Assembly (NCBI RefSeq): GCF_020509005.1
Contig: NC_063014.1
Span: forward strand, 62,001-126,000
Direction: 5' to 3'
Origin: Fulvia fulva
Taxonomy: Eukaryota > Ascomycota > Dothideomycetes > Mycosphaerellales > Mycosphaerellaceae
Length of the DNA stretch: 64,000 nt
In this document: in pieces, positions 32,346 to 42,392 of the stretch
How positions within the stretch are numbered: position 1 is the stretch's first letter
Layout: every line of letters starts with the position of its first letter
The notes under the pieces: model-generated
Databases searched by the model: none
What the model was told of the DNA's origin: nothing
What the model saw: only the letters and a program-made list of their open reading frames with translations
Program-made: the position numbers and the translations under genes

Positions 32346-32456
32346 TGAGAAGACTCACCTCCGCTTTGGGTAGTAAAATGTGCTGTTGGCGGTTGTGAAC
32401 CTCCAAAGGTAAGCGTAGCGGAGTGGAGCTCTCTACCAACCCTTCTAGACTGCAAA

Positions 32457-32477
32457 GTAGCGTGCGATCCACGCTAC
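32457..32477. repeat. Perfect 8-bp hairpin
   Basis: GTAGCGTG at 32457-32464 and its exact reverse complement CACGCTAC at 32470-32477 are separated by 5 bases. Function unknown. Confidence 0.45.
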
Positions 32478-32568
32478 CGCTACCCGACGTACAGTGCTTG
32501 TTATACGACGACATAGGCGTTAGCGACGAGTATATGTTTGCGAGTTCGCCAACAGGCACAGTGCGGTA

Positions 32569-32603
32569 GGTCACGTGACCCTAAAACTTGAAAGTTGACC
32601 AAT
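32569..32603. promoter_or_regulatory. CACGTG palindrome plus CCAAT box
   Basis: GGTCACGTGACC is a perfect 12-base palindrome centred on an E-box (bHLH factor site), with CCAAT at 32599-32603. The two sites and their spacing look like an upstream activating region, but no gene downstream clearly uses it. Confidence 0.4.
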
Positions 32604-32887
32604 CAGAGCGGGCGCCAAGGCTAGTTGAGGGCTGGTATAGAGCTTCACTCCCTCGCTGACGCCTCACCTACGTACTCGCAAGCTCGTACTCCGGTGTGGC
32701 TAGCGCTCGGTCGCTACGCTTAATCATCGCCTGTACTGAACACTTAACTCGCTCGCCATGGCCCGCTTCCCTCCCGTGGTGTCCTGATGATCGATGTCGT
32801 CGACAAACACGATGTGCTGAGGGAAGAAGCCAAAGGGGAGAACCACATCGCGACATCCCCGTGCTTGCATTGTCGTCTTGCTCGATT

Positions 32888-33571
32888 CTACCATGATTTC
32901 CAGCCTCCTGTCGGAATGAATGTTGCCAAGAGTCTCCCATCAAGACCTGGCAACTTCCCATCAGGTGCCGCCGGATCTTTCTCCTTGCACGTGAACAGCT
33001 CAAGTTTGTCCAGACATGCCATCTCCTGGATGTTCTTCAACTGTACTTCATACCTCTCTAAGACCTTCGTCGCTGCCCACGCGTCACTGCCCTCCAGAGC
33101 CCGAACCTCGAAGTAGAGCTGCAAGTGGAGCGTGGGGTTCTTCTTCATCTGGTTGACTGCATTCTTGACAAAGTCGACCTGATCGTTTACGTCTTCTTCG
33201 CGGCAGGGCAGACAAGCGGCGAGCTTGAACGTGACATGAGTAATGTCTAGTACGATGCTGGGCAGTGTATACTTCTCAATTGTACTGTCTCGGAGGTCTT
33301 CGATGAGAAGACTTTTGTTCTTGACAGCTCGCTGGCTGTATTCATCGCCGAGCTGCTTGTTGATGAGGAGGAAGCGTGAGAGGGGACCGTCTCCGAGGCA
33401 GAGACGCAGAGCGTATTCCTCTTCTTCATCGTCGGTGGCGGCGGCGGTGTTTTCGGAGAGGGTGCGCCGACCACATGGGAGGAGGTCGTAAATGGCGTCA
33501 CGCAGCTCGCGAGGTAGGTCGGAGAATCGGAATGGCTTCATGCTCACGGCGTTCTGCTCTTGCGCGGACAT
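32888..33571 (-). CDS. F-box-like hypothetical protein
   Basis: Single exon, 227 residues from the ATG at 33571. An F-box-like motif opens the protein (FRFSDLPRELRDAIYDLLP, about 14-32), followed by an acidic loop (DDEEEEY) and alternating hydrophobic strands and helices. This layout is common in a large fungal family of F-box/2EXR-like proteins of unknown function. If it is a true F-box it would link substrates to Skp1-Cullin ubiquitin ligases. It faces a second F-box-like gene across a 326-base divergent promoter. Confidence 0.7.
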   Translation of the reverse strand: MSAQEQNAVSMKPFRFSDLPRELRDAIYDLLPCGRRTLSENTAAATDDEEEEYALRLCLGDGPLSRFLLINKQLGDEYSQRAVKNKSLLIEDLRDSTIEKYTLPSIVLDITHVTFKLAACLPCREEDVNDQVDFVKNAVNQMKKNPTLHLQLYFEVRALEGSDAWAATKVLERYEVQLKNIQEMACLDKLELFTCKEKDPAAPDGKLPGLDGRLLATFIPTGGWKSW

Positions 33572-33897
33572 CTCTGTGTTGTTGGTGGTGTCAGTTGTGG
33601 TGTTTGTGGTTCAAGGTGAAGTTGAAGGAATTCAAGAGAAGTGGCGGAAAGCGCGATGGCATGCCGCGAACGCGAATCCTTGTCACGGCCCGCATGTGAT
33701 TGCGAACGCGATGGCTCTTTCCTTCACTTCAAATGTTTGCATCCGCACAAGACGGAACGTGACACTCCATCCGACAACCACATATGTGACATACCGACGC
33801 GATAAACACTACATCGTGCGTTCCTATGCCTCGCAACGCAATCTGCGACCGGCAACTCACGACATCCGCTACACAGCGCAGCAGAATCGTGGACAAC
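33572..33897. promoter_or_regulatory. Divergent promoter between two F-box-like genes
   Basis: A 326-base gap lies between the start codons of two F-box-like genes on opposite strands. No TATA box is obvious. An in-frame ATG at 33826 would shorten the gap and extend the plus-strand protein by 24 residues. Confidence 0.45.
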
Positions 33898-34704
33898 ATG
33901 GCTGAAACAACCACCGAGGCCTTACGCTCAGAGAGGACCGATCTCCACAGGCGCGAGATCTTTCCCTTCTTCGATCTGCCTCGCGAGATGCGTGACATGA
34001 TCTACGGGGAGTGCTTGGATGATTACGACATGAAGATGAGCGGTGGACTGAGGCTAAAGGCTTCGAAGGTGGCAAGAACCGCGCTACTGAAAGTGAGCTG
34101 TCAGTTCAGCGAGGAATACAGAGAGCAAGGTATGTGTACCATTGAACATTGAGATCAGCGTCTAGCTGGCAGCTGTCTTGCTGTTTCTAGAAGGACGACA
34201 CTGACCACATCCTGCTCGACAGTCACCAAGATGGCAGAGCTAGAACTCAGCGACCGTGCCCATTTCTGCTACAATACTGTCGCCTTGCCACACCCTTGCC
34301 TTGGCATACGGTCACTGAAGCTCAACCTGAACGGCACCTATGCGAATCTAGGAATGGAACGTTCCCAGTCACACATTATCTGGGTCAAGGATGTCCTGCA
34401 ACAAATGCCAACTCTTCAAAAGCTCGCTATCGCGATCAAATATGACCAGTCATCCATCCCTGGCGGATACGCTGTGATGCAGAACATCCTCAACGAACAG
34501 TTTTGGGTGACCATTCCGCAACTCAAGGCGCTCCAGGTCTACGATACAAGTCTTCGTGCTGGGAGACGGGGCCGCCATGATGACTTTGACTTCGAGTATG
34601 ACGATCAGATGGTATTAGAGTGGTCATCGGCCAGCTGCAAGATGGAGTTGGTGGACCTCAGCTCGGACAAGAAAGCGACTGAGGTGTGCAACTGCTGCGG
34701 TTGA
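33898..34704 (+). CDS. F-box-like hypothetical protein
   Basis: Exons 33898-34129 and 34223-34704 (intron GTATGT...GACAG) join in phase to 237 residues. An F-box-like motif (FPFFDLPREMRDMIYGECL, 22-40) is followed by a region with repeated Leu-rich segments (IRSLKLNLNG, MPTLQKLAIAIKY, LKALQVYDTSL) and a Cys-rich end (CNCCG). It belongs to the same loose fungal family as its divergent neighbour. The similarity is confined to the motif, so the pair is not a recent duplication. Alternative ATG at 33826. Confidence 0.68.
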
Positions 34705-35495
34705 GGTGAAGAAGGAATAGGGCGAGGAGGTCCCAACGCTGCAGGATCAACTGCGCTTAAGAGAGACCATAGGGGTGTTGCTTCGAGACTGGCAGCGAAT
34801 GCGACCTGATACACAGCCAGTCGAGTGTGCGTGGCAAAGACCGGGTTTACAGAAAGGCGGATGCGGTGTTCAGCGCGCATTCCGCCGAAGCGATAGCAGT
34901 GCTGGCGTCACTACCGCCGGATCGCCACCATATTGCCCTGAACATCAAGCTGCGAGCCGATCACTTCTTCCATCAGAACGTCAAGCTCGGTTAGCACATG
35001 ATCGAGAACGGGGCGCTGAGGCAGACAGCTAGGCAGTCTGACAAGACTTCGTCGAGAGCGTTCCCGGTCCTACCAACGCTTTCACGACTTGAGGTTCTAG
35101 GTATCAACAAGCTCATATACGGCATCAAAATCAGTCATTACATGAATCATTACGCTTCAACGCATCACCAAGAAGCACAGTGTATCATCCCCCACACCAG
35201 CCCTCATCACACCCACGTCCCCCTCCCCGCCCTCACAGCCTCCTCCATCCAAATCTCCCTCGCCCTTCCATCCCCTTCCCCGTCCTCCTCAACTCAAACT
35301 TCTCATGCCACTCCTCGCCACTCCTATGACTCTCCTTCCCAGCACTACCCGCCCACGCACTCTCCCGACTCTCCCTCTGCTCCTTCTCCCGACTCCCCCC
35401 CTTCCTCCTCCTCATCATCATCATCATCTACTTCTCCTCGTCGCTGTTCATCACATCCCACCTCGCCCGATGCCTACAAGAGAACACCCCCGACA
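34705..35495. other. Intergenic with a long pyrimidine-rich tract
   Basis: No gene is supported. From about 35205 to 35460 the plus strand is almost purely C and T with scattered A, including (TCA)n at 35412-35428. This extreme strand asymmetry opens many frames by chance. The left part is the 3' flank of the plus-strand F-box-like gene. Confidence 0.5.
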
Positions 35496-36451
35496 TCAGT
35501 ACGCCACGCCTCCCTCGCCCATGGTCTGGTCACTTACATACTGTTTCTGCTTGCGCTTCTCATCCCATAGGAGGAAGGCGATCATGCCGATGGCGGAGAG
35601 GCCGATGGGGATTCCGATCCCGAGACCCAGGGCTAGGGTTTCTTTCGAGGGCGCTTGCCAGTTTTGTTCGGTTACGTTTTGGAATTCTGTGGATGAGGTG
35701 GGGATGGCGCTTGCGCCGGCGGCGGTGGGGGAGGTGGAGGAGGAGGTGGCTGCTGGGGTTGATTCGGATGCTGGGGTTGATTTCATGGGTGCCGCTGTGG
35801 ACTCTGAGGATGATGTGGCGGTAGCTGCGGCGGCTGTATCTGTGCTTGATTCTGTTGGTGTTGCCGTTGACTCTGTGGCTGATGTAGCTGATGAGCCTTC
35901 TTCCGTGCTTGTCGCCATTGCCATCGTGCTATCGCTAGCAGAGTCGGTGCTTGGGCTGGTCGTTGCTTCAGCGATGGGCGTTGTAGCAGTGGGCATCATC
36001 TCGGCCGTCTCAGTAGGCGTCCCCGACGGGCTTGTTGTATCTGGGACTGAAGCGTTCGGATCTACCACCTGGAACGCAGAGCTTATCGAAGTACAAAGCG
36101 CACAATCGTTCGGCAGGTCACCCTTTTGCAACCGGAACAGAAACGGTATGCTGAAATCATTGCCGGGCGCCGAGCTCGCTATCCATTCTACGGTGTTCGT
36201 GTCTTGGGTTGCGTTCGCTAAGAGCTGTATCAGAATCCCATCTTCGCTTCAACGGGAACAATCAACTCACCAGCAAGGATCTGCGTCTCGTACCCGTCAC
36301 TGCTATCCGGCCCTTGGAAGACCTCAACATTCGTAAACGATCAGGGTGACTTCCAGGATACCGTCACGGCTTGTCCTGGTGTGATCTGCTGATCGAACGA
36401 CGGCGATAAGAACGCAAACTCCTGCGCGGCCTGTAGCACTGCCAACGCCAT
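35496..36451 (-). pseudogene. Ser/Thr-rich single-pass membrane protein, broken by an in-frame TGA
   Basis: Exons 36271-36451 and 35496-36217 (53-base intron) read in one frame of 300 sense or stop codons. The N-terminal domain (FLSPSFDQQITPGQAVTVSW, VEVFQGPDSSDGYETQIL, FSIPFLFRLQKGD, CALCTS) matches a fungal extracellular domain. It is followed by a long Ser/Thr/Ala-rich stalk, a transmembrane helix (LGLGIGIPIGLSAIGMIAFL) and a basic cytoplasmic tail. Such proteins sit in the cell wall or plasma membrane and some act as stress sensors. A TGA at 36341-36343 interrupts a well-conserved stretch, where relatives would have a residue, probably Trp. The intron and everything downstream remain intact, so inactivation looks recent. 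The N-terminal signal is weak. Confidence 0.7.
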
Positions 36452-37442
36452 TATGCCCGTGTCGCTGGATGATATCAACAGTAAGCACTCTGCTCTCAAG
36501 ATCTTCCAAGTCGCGGCATCGATACACGTCCAGAAGAAGCACACCAGCAGACCTGAATTGCACCCGGGATTTGGGTCCTTTTGGACGACGACATGGTCTG
36601 TGGCACGGCAGCGCCGACGACAGCCATCACGTCTTGGGCAGAGACGGAAAGGTCCTCGGTATGGACCTTTCTCTTGGAATGGTGCAAGCTCCGCATTGTC
36701 AGTACAACAAGGACAAGAGAGGTGGAGCTTTCCATGCGCCACAAGCGATTGTGCTCCGCATCTTCACTCTGCAGCCCGTCTGGATGGCTTGATGACTGTT
36801 GGCCTGGGCAGTCAGATTTGAACGCGTTGGAGCCGTGGTGAATACGACATGGTTTGTGCATCAGGTCAATGGCAATGCCTGATCCTTCATCCCATCTCGA
36901 ACACTGCTGCCCAAATACCATATGAGACGAAACAATCCTCATCAAACACCACCAGCAAAGCCTCTCATCGCCTCTCAGTGGAGTATCATCCGCCGTTCTT
37001 CTCGACGGGCCAAACCTCGGCCTCAATACCACACCCTCATGCCCGCAACATCATCGGATCTTTCCTACGACTAGCAACAAACAAGGCACATCTCTCATGC
37101 AATCCAGAAGTCAAAAAGATGAAGTCAGCGAGACCCGGATCTGACCCCACACGAGTGTACGCCATCAGCTGTGAGGTCGAAAGATCGGCGCCTCGGCTGG
37201 CGTTTCACGTGGCGTTTTGCGGGAGTGAAGTGGCCGAAGATGGCGTAGATCGACGGCGTAGCTTCACATGCAAGCCATATCGGGGGAAATGTTCTGGAGA
37301 GGTTCTGGAGATGTTTGGCTGGTATATCGTTCTTGTTGTTGTATTCCACGACGCCGAAGTCTCGCTTGAGGAAGCCTGAGGCATTGCCTGGAAGTACGAG
37401 ACGATACCGCCAGCCGATGCCATGCAGTAGTCGGCACTCATA
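36452..37442. other. Intergenic, no supported gene
   Basis: Frames of 80 to 178 codons are open on both strands but none carries a recognised motif. A minus-strand frame at 37125-37481 is open into the transposon terminal repeat and looks like chance. A TA target duplication is at 37441-37442. Confidence 0.4.
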
Positions 37443-37473
37443 CAGTCCTGGGCATAGTTTTGACAACCCCTGT
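37443..37473 (+). repeat. Left terminal inverted repeat of the Tc1/mariner element
   Basis: Begins CAGTCCTGGGCATAG directly after TA and ends ACAACCCCTGT. It is the inverse of 38654-38684 with one mismatch. Confidence 0.92.
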
Positions 37474-37522
37474 TCTTCCACCTTTCCTCATTAGGAAGGA
37501 TGTATCCACTGCTTGGCGTAGC

Positions 37523-38551
37523 TCACCACCTGGTGTGTCCTCCATTGTTGGCTATTACTGCCTCGCAGCGTTCTCGCATACTCTTGCATATACGTTGTAT
37601 GTCCTCAGGTGTGAGCTTGGCCCATTCAATCTTGATAGCAGCTATTACCTCATCTCGTGTTGTAGGAAAATGAGCACCTACCCTATGCTTAAGAAGAGCC
37701 CATAGATTCTCAATAGGGTTGAGATCTGGTGAATTGGCTGGCCATTCCATAAGGTGTAGGCCCTTCTCCTTAAATAGACTCACCGTTGCCTTCGCCTTGT
37801 GGATTGAGGCGTTGTCTTGCATAACAATGCAGTCCTGCGAGCCTGTTGACACTCGCTGCTTCTCAATTGCTGTGTGGATAAGAGGGACAATCTGGCTGCG
37901 ATACACCTCACCGTCGACAGAGCCCTTCTCGAATATATGGACTTCCATAGGTCCATCTGCAGAGATACAGCCCCATATCATACAGGCTGAGAACTTGCGG
38001 AAGCGTGCTGTAAGACAGTGTTCGTGATAAGCCTCATCTGCCCTGCGTGTCACATAGGACTGTCCGAATATTCCACACCTGAATGAAGCTTCATCTGTCC
38101 AAAGGACCTGAGCCCACTGTTCCACTGTCCGTTTAATATGAGCCCTTGCCCATCGAAGCCGTGCCTCCTTGTGTTTCTCAGTCAACAACGGCTTGCGTGT
38201 TGCGACATATCGTGAGAAGCCCTCCTTCTCAAACGCAGCTCTTACTGTCCGGACGTCGCTGAAGATGCCCTCTATCGCGGCAATCTGTTCGTATCGCAGG
38301 CGGCGGCTGTTAGCATCAGTGGTGGCTCAATAGACAAGTCGCTGACGCCTGGAGGTGTTGATTACAGGTGGTGGGCCTCTCTTCTTCGGTGTGGAAGGTG
38401 GCACTCTTTCAAGCCGTGAGATTACTGAAGAGACAGAGCCTTTGTTAGTGTGAAGGGCGTCTGCAATCTGCTGCAGCGGCCAGTGGGCGTGTTTGTGAAG
38501 AGACCACATCTCGCCCTTCTCGAATTCGGTAAAGACGCGTCCCTTGGGCAT
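37523..38551 (-). pseudogene. Tc1/mariner transposase with one premature stop
   Basis: Reads in a single frame from MPKGRVFTEFEKGEM (ATG 38551; another in-frame ATG at 38626) to the stop at 37523. The N-terminal helix-turn-helix region (PLQQIADALHTNKGSVSS) is followed by the DDE domain: WTDEASF, VMQDNASIH and NSPDLNPIENLW. The second Asp and the Glu are 34 residues apart, the D34E spacing of Tc1-type enzymes. A single TGA at 38327-38329 (after RQRLVY) interrupts the linker; a CGA to TGA change is the simplest origin. The copy is therefore probably non-autonomous, though the ends could still be mobilised in trans. Confidence 0.9.
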
Positions 38552-38653
38552 GGTGGCGATAGATAGCGCGTGTGTGAGTGTGTGGATAATGAGGTTGAAG
38601 GTAGCAACACCTTCTGAGATGGACATGGATAGCCGGAAGGGGTTAGCGTAAAT

Positions 38654-38684
38654 ACAGGGGTTGTAAAAACTATGCCCAGGACTG
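38654..38684 (-). repeat. Right terminal inverted repeat of the Tc1/mariner element
   Basis: Begins ACAGGGGTTGT and ends CCCAGGACTG directly before TA. It is the inverse of 37443-37473 with one mismatch. Confidence 0.92.
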
Positions 38685-38726
38685 TACCTGACATTCAGCA
38701 GTGAGCCAACGACATCGTTTGCATCT

Positions 38727-40408
38727 TCACTTCCTCACCCTCAACTTCACCTTCACACCTCGACTCTCCCTCGTCGGCATACCAACAAAACAATCCCTCT
38801 CAATCTCAATATCCCTCTTATGATCGAAATCCACCAGCTCCGTATCAGACCTGCCAAGACAGAAGCAAGTCAGCTGAACAGACGACAATGACCCAAGACG
38901 GCCTCGAACTATCACTACTCACCTCGCCACAACAGCAGCAATCCCAATACAAAGCTCCGCATACGCACCATCCATCCCCAAACACGCCCTCGTCCCCTTC
39001 GAAAACGTATCGAGCCACCTCTCCAGCCTCTCCCCCCTCTCGCTCGCCCTCGTCCATCGATCCGGATCGAAGTATTTCGGGTTCGGGAAGATGACCGGGT
39101 CGTGAAGCACTGTCTGTAGATTTGTGCTGCAGGGAGTCTGTCACCACAGGTCAGCAAACATTCAGTCCCTACAAGATGGGATCGACTTACACCTCTCGGA
39201 ACACTCCGCCCATGACACTCCAACTCCTCATTCGGCGCAATGAGTTTCGCCGCATTGGTCACCGGCGCAGCGACCCTAAGTCCTTCTTGGACGATGGCTT
39301 TCATCAACGGGATTTCCTCGAGTCGTCTGCTCGACGGGAGGTCGTTGATAATGTCCAGCTTATCGAGCTCCTTTCGCAGGCGACTGATGAGGCTTTTGTT
39401 CTGGAGTAAATGTGCCAGCGTCACGGCAGTGACTCTCGCAGTCGTCTCGCCTCCCGCGACGATCAAGACGAAAGCTTCGTCAACCATGCGAGGATGTGTC
39501 TTCCCCTCGTCGGGAAGAGAGCTTTGCATGATGCCGTGGAAGATGGATTTGGGCTTCTCCTCTCCTTCCACCTTCGATTTATCCTTGCCCTTCTCCTCCT
39601 CCCACACTTTCCTCGCCTGCGCAGCAACGAGCGACTGCGTCTCGAAAAAGGGCACAAAAGCCGGATCCAGCACCTCCACCACAACGCGCGGCAAACTCGA
39701 CAAAATCCTAGGCACAATCGGGAGATGCTTATTGACCGTCAAAGCCTCAAACAACCCAACCATAAGCCTCTTCCACCTTGGCGCAAAGTCCGGCTCATCC
39801 AAGCAGTTGAGACATCGATCATGGCAGTACTCCGTAATAAAATCCAACGTAAGCGCCGTGTACGCAGTCCCCAGCTCCACAACTTTCCCATCTTCAGCAC
39901 ACTCTCTCAACTTCTAGCAAAGTTTCTCCGTGTAGCCTCTGATACTCTCCCCCAATCTATCAACCGTCCTCTTCGAAAAGAACGGATTCAAAGCCTGCCG
40001 TCTCGCACGATGAAGCTCATGGCCTTCCGCAGAAGCGACGGACCCAGGGGAAGCATTAGCGCGATTCGACCGATCCCATTTGGTCCTCACATGGCCAGGG
40101 CCAGTATAGAGGATGTCGTACCAGTAAAGATCGCGCACGTGGATTGCATCCGGGTTGCAGCGAATGACTGGGCCGTAGATGTCGTGGAGACGGTTCAGTT
40201 CGAAGAAGAATTGGCCGCTGGGGGCGACAAAGATGTCGTAGTAGAGTTCGTACTAGAAGGTTGCTGCTGCTAGTCTTGGGCCTGGGAAGTTTTGGAGGGG
40301 GTGGAAGTAGAGTCTGTACACTACTTTGATCACTTGGGTCAGCAACAGACCAGCGAATCCGATGACAGCCAATGTCAGTGGAGAAGCTGAGGTCAGAAAT
40401 GTTGCCAT
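38727..40408 (-). pseudogene. Cytochrome P450 with two in-frame TAG stops
   Basis: Exons 39191-40408, 38923-39137 and 38727-38850 join in phase to 518 positions, normal P450 length. All hallmarks remain: an N-terminal membrane anchor (LTLAVIGFAGLLL) and FPGPR hinge, the I-helix AGGETT, the K-helix EGLR, the PDRW block, and the heme loop FSKGTRACLG with its Cys ligand. Introns of 53 and 72 bases have good consensus. Two TAG codons break it, at 40253-40255 (in AAATF-stop-YELYY, where relatives have Trp) and 39914-39916 (after YTEKLC). It was probably a secondary-metabolism or detoxification monooxygenase. It lies next to the Tc1 insertion but is not interrupted by it. Confidence 0.87.
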
Positions 40409-41082
40409 CGTGATTAGGCAATCTTAAATGCTGCCTAGAGAGCGTAGGTCATGTCGACCCTAGTCTTGTAGTTCTACGGCACACTGCTCGCCAGTCAGTC
40501 AGACCTCACTGAACATCAAAAAGATCCTATAACATTACGGCTGAACGGTCCCGAGCCTCATCGTTCCTGCCTGCGCTTCGGCATAGAACTATCCTGATTA
40601 GTCAAGAAGCCTTCCCGCCGTGCTGAAGAAAGGCTGCGAACGAGGCCAGAACTTCTTGCGCTGCATGTGTTGTACAATCAGTGTGACCAGCACCAAGTCT
40701 CACCGTGATCTGTGTCAGTACTGACATGTCATCAGAACCCGCGCCTCGTCGACTAGAACTACTACTTCTACAGTGCGTCTGAGCCACCGACAATATGTGT
40801 CCCGTGTTCGCGATACCCTTCAGCGAGGCGTAGAGTCCGGATCGTTGGAGGACTAGCCCACATCGCAGATACGATGACATGAGGTGGGTTGTGATTGGAC
40901 GCGTCCAGTTGAGCGGAACTCGGCGCGCGTAAGCACGTGTTGACGTGATGGACCGCGCTCAGTCGCGTCTTCTTCAATTTCACCTTTCGCCATTTGACGA
41001 AGTCTCCATCCACACATCAATACCTTCACTCCCCGGAGCTTTTCACGTCACATGCATGTAGACCGCTTCCGTATTGACAGCA
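40409..41082. other. Divergent region between the P450 pseudogene and the RecA-like gene
   Basis: No gene is supported. It holds a CCAAT plus MCB site about 180 bases before the RecA-like ATG, and a CACGTG at about 40936. Confidence 0.5.
40889..40904 (+). promoter_or_regulatory. Inverted CCAAT box abutting an MCB (ACGCGT) element
   Basis: TTGTGATTGGACGCGT contains ATTGG (inverted CCAAT) at 40894-40898 directly joined to ACGCGT at 40899-40904. ACGCGT is the MBF cell-cycle box that drives S-phase replication and repair genes in yeasts. It lies about 180 bases upstream of the RecA/Rad51-paralogue-like gene, which fits. The same 16 bases occur at 58747-58762. Confidence 0.5.
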
Positions 41083-42357
41083 ATGGCTGTCCCGAACGAT
41101 ATCATCGACATCTCCCCATCTGCCATACCCTCCCAGCCGCCACCCAGCGCGTCGCGTAAGTGCATTCGAGTCCACTTTTCGTACCCTACTGATCATCTTT
41201 CTTTGCGCAGATCGACTGCCCACACAATCTGCATCTGCTGCTCTACTCGGTCTGAATAGCAAAGGGCCGTCGTTCCTCACTACTGGTATTGGGTCTTTGG
41301 ATCGACAGCTTGCGTCACATGCACGGAATGGAGAGGGTGGGGTTGAGAAGGGTAAGATTGCGGAGATCTGGGGTCCTGTTGGGGGTGGGAAGACGGCTTT
41401 GGCGTGAGTTATATCTGGAATGATCGGGATGTGGTTTTGCTGATGAGAAGGCGTGAAGCTTCCAGACGGCTAAGGGAGTATTGAAGAGTGGGGCGAGTGT
41501 TGTATGGATCGGTATGACATGTTGCGATATCCCCATCGCCTCGATGCTGACCAGTTCTCACAGACTGCGCGACCTCGCTGAGCGGTGCTAAGTTACAGGG
41601 CTTAGACTCTGCTGCAGAATGGTTCCACTACGTGGCAGCGTCGACATTATCGCATCTTCTGGCACTGATTATCAGCCCGCCAGCAGGATTTATCTCACAG
41701 AAGACCACGCTGCTTGTGGTGGACGGACTCAACACACTTGTCGACCTCGACTATCCACGTCTGCCATTCAATAACAGTACAAGGACAGAGCAGCAAAAGT
41801 GGCAAGCCGGCCGTCGATATGCCATTCTAGGCTTCATCGTCACCGCATTTAGCAAACTCGCAGCACTACATGACCTGGCAGTGATCGTCACGACTGGCTG
41901 CTCCTCGCGCATGAGACACGACAGTGGACTTGGAGCTTCAATCGGACCAGGCATAGGAGGTGCGGAGTGGGAGAACGGCATTTCATCCCGTGTGCTTGTG
42001 TTTCGGGATTTTCATGGCCGTTTCATTGGTGTCCAGAAGTGTCAAAGCCGCAACATCACTCCATTAGATCCGGTTGGCGACGTTAGGAACGTTGTCGGCT
42101 TCGAGATCACCGCGAGTGGGGCGCTGGAAGAGCAGATCATTGATCTGACGAGCAGTTCTACAGAGGGCGCTCCTGCACCGAAGCCAACGATCCTGCCAAG
42201 TCCGGCGAAGGTGGTGCGAAAGCGTATCTACGATGAGATCGCGGACTCTGAAGACGATGAAGATGAGTATGGGTGGGCCGAAGCTGACGAAGTTGCGATC
42301 GCTACTCAGACCATACCGGAGAGGACCGCCCACGAAAAGGCGCCAGATGCGACCTGA
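41083..42357 (+). CDS. RecA/Rad51-paralogue-like DNA repair ATPase
   Basis: Exons 41083-41155, 41211-41403, 41459-41511 and 41564-42357 join in phase to 370 residues. LTTGIGSLDRQL and then a Walker A loop GPVGGGKT (79-86) are the usual entry of the RecA fold; a Walker B strand (LLVVDG, about 156-161) follows. The C-terminal ~80 residues are acidic and Ser-rich (DSEDDEDEYGW) and probably disordered. Rad51 paralogues (Rad55/Rad57 type) assist strand exchange in homologous recombination; which paralogue this is cannot be decided here. A CCAAT/MCB site in its promoter fits S-phase expression. Its stop is 35 bases from the stop of the convergent DUF1537 gene. Confidence 0.8.
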
Positions 42358-42392
42358 GTGTGAGAGCTCCAACAAGCTATCACTGAGCAATT

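Larger units (their letters stand above)
32346..32887. other. Intergenic, possible transposon remnant
   Basis: No gene is supported. It holds a perfect hairpin, a 12-base palindrome with CACGTG, a CCAAT box and a TATAGAG, packed within 200 bases. This looks like a promoter, yet no matching gene starts downstream: an ATG at about 32758 opens only a 10-codon frame. It may be the 5' end of a decayed mobile element. Confidence 0.4.
37443..38684 (-). mobile_element. Complete Tc1/mariner-type DNA transposon, 1,242 bp
   Basis: The element is bounded by 31-bp terminal inverted repeats that match at 30 of 31 positions, flanked on both sides by the TA dinucleotide (37441-37442 and 38685-38686) that this superfamily duplicates on insertion. 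One transposase frame fills the interior on the minus strand. Base composition is normal, with no RIP signature, unlike the left edge of the window. The right end lies 42 bases past the stop codon of the P450 pseudogene. Matching ends argue for a fairly recent insertion. Confidence 0.92.

Noticed and set aside
35305..36336. 343-codon open frame on the plus strand
   Set aside because: Antisense to the Ser/Thr-rich stalk and the pyrimidine tract; low-complexity Val/Ala composition comes from the opposite strand's Thr/Ser codons.
36341..36379. A 39-base intron that would remove the TGA in the membrane protein
   Set aside because: GT and AG are present, but 39 bases is below the shortest intron seen here (46) and it would delete residues that look conserved.
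37125..37481. Minus-strand frame that reads into the transposon terminal repeat, suggesting a gene split by the insertion
   Set aside because: The bases on the other side of the element are the 3' flank of the P450, so there is no second half of such a gene.
39410..40273. 287-codon open frame on the plus strand
   Set aside because: Lies antisense to the P450 exon 1, which has clear family motifs; the plus frame has none.
29647..40408. Stop-codon reassignment or programmed readthrough as the explanation for in-frame stops
   Set aside because: TAA, TAG and TGA all occur at different inferred residues and lack the known UGA-CUA type context, and neighbouring core genes end normally at all three stops. 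Kept only as an alternative to test.
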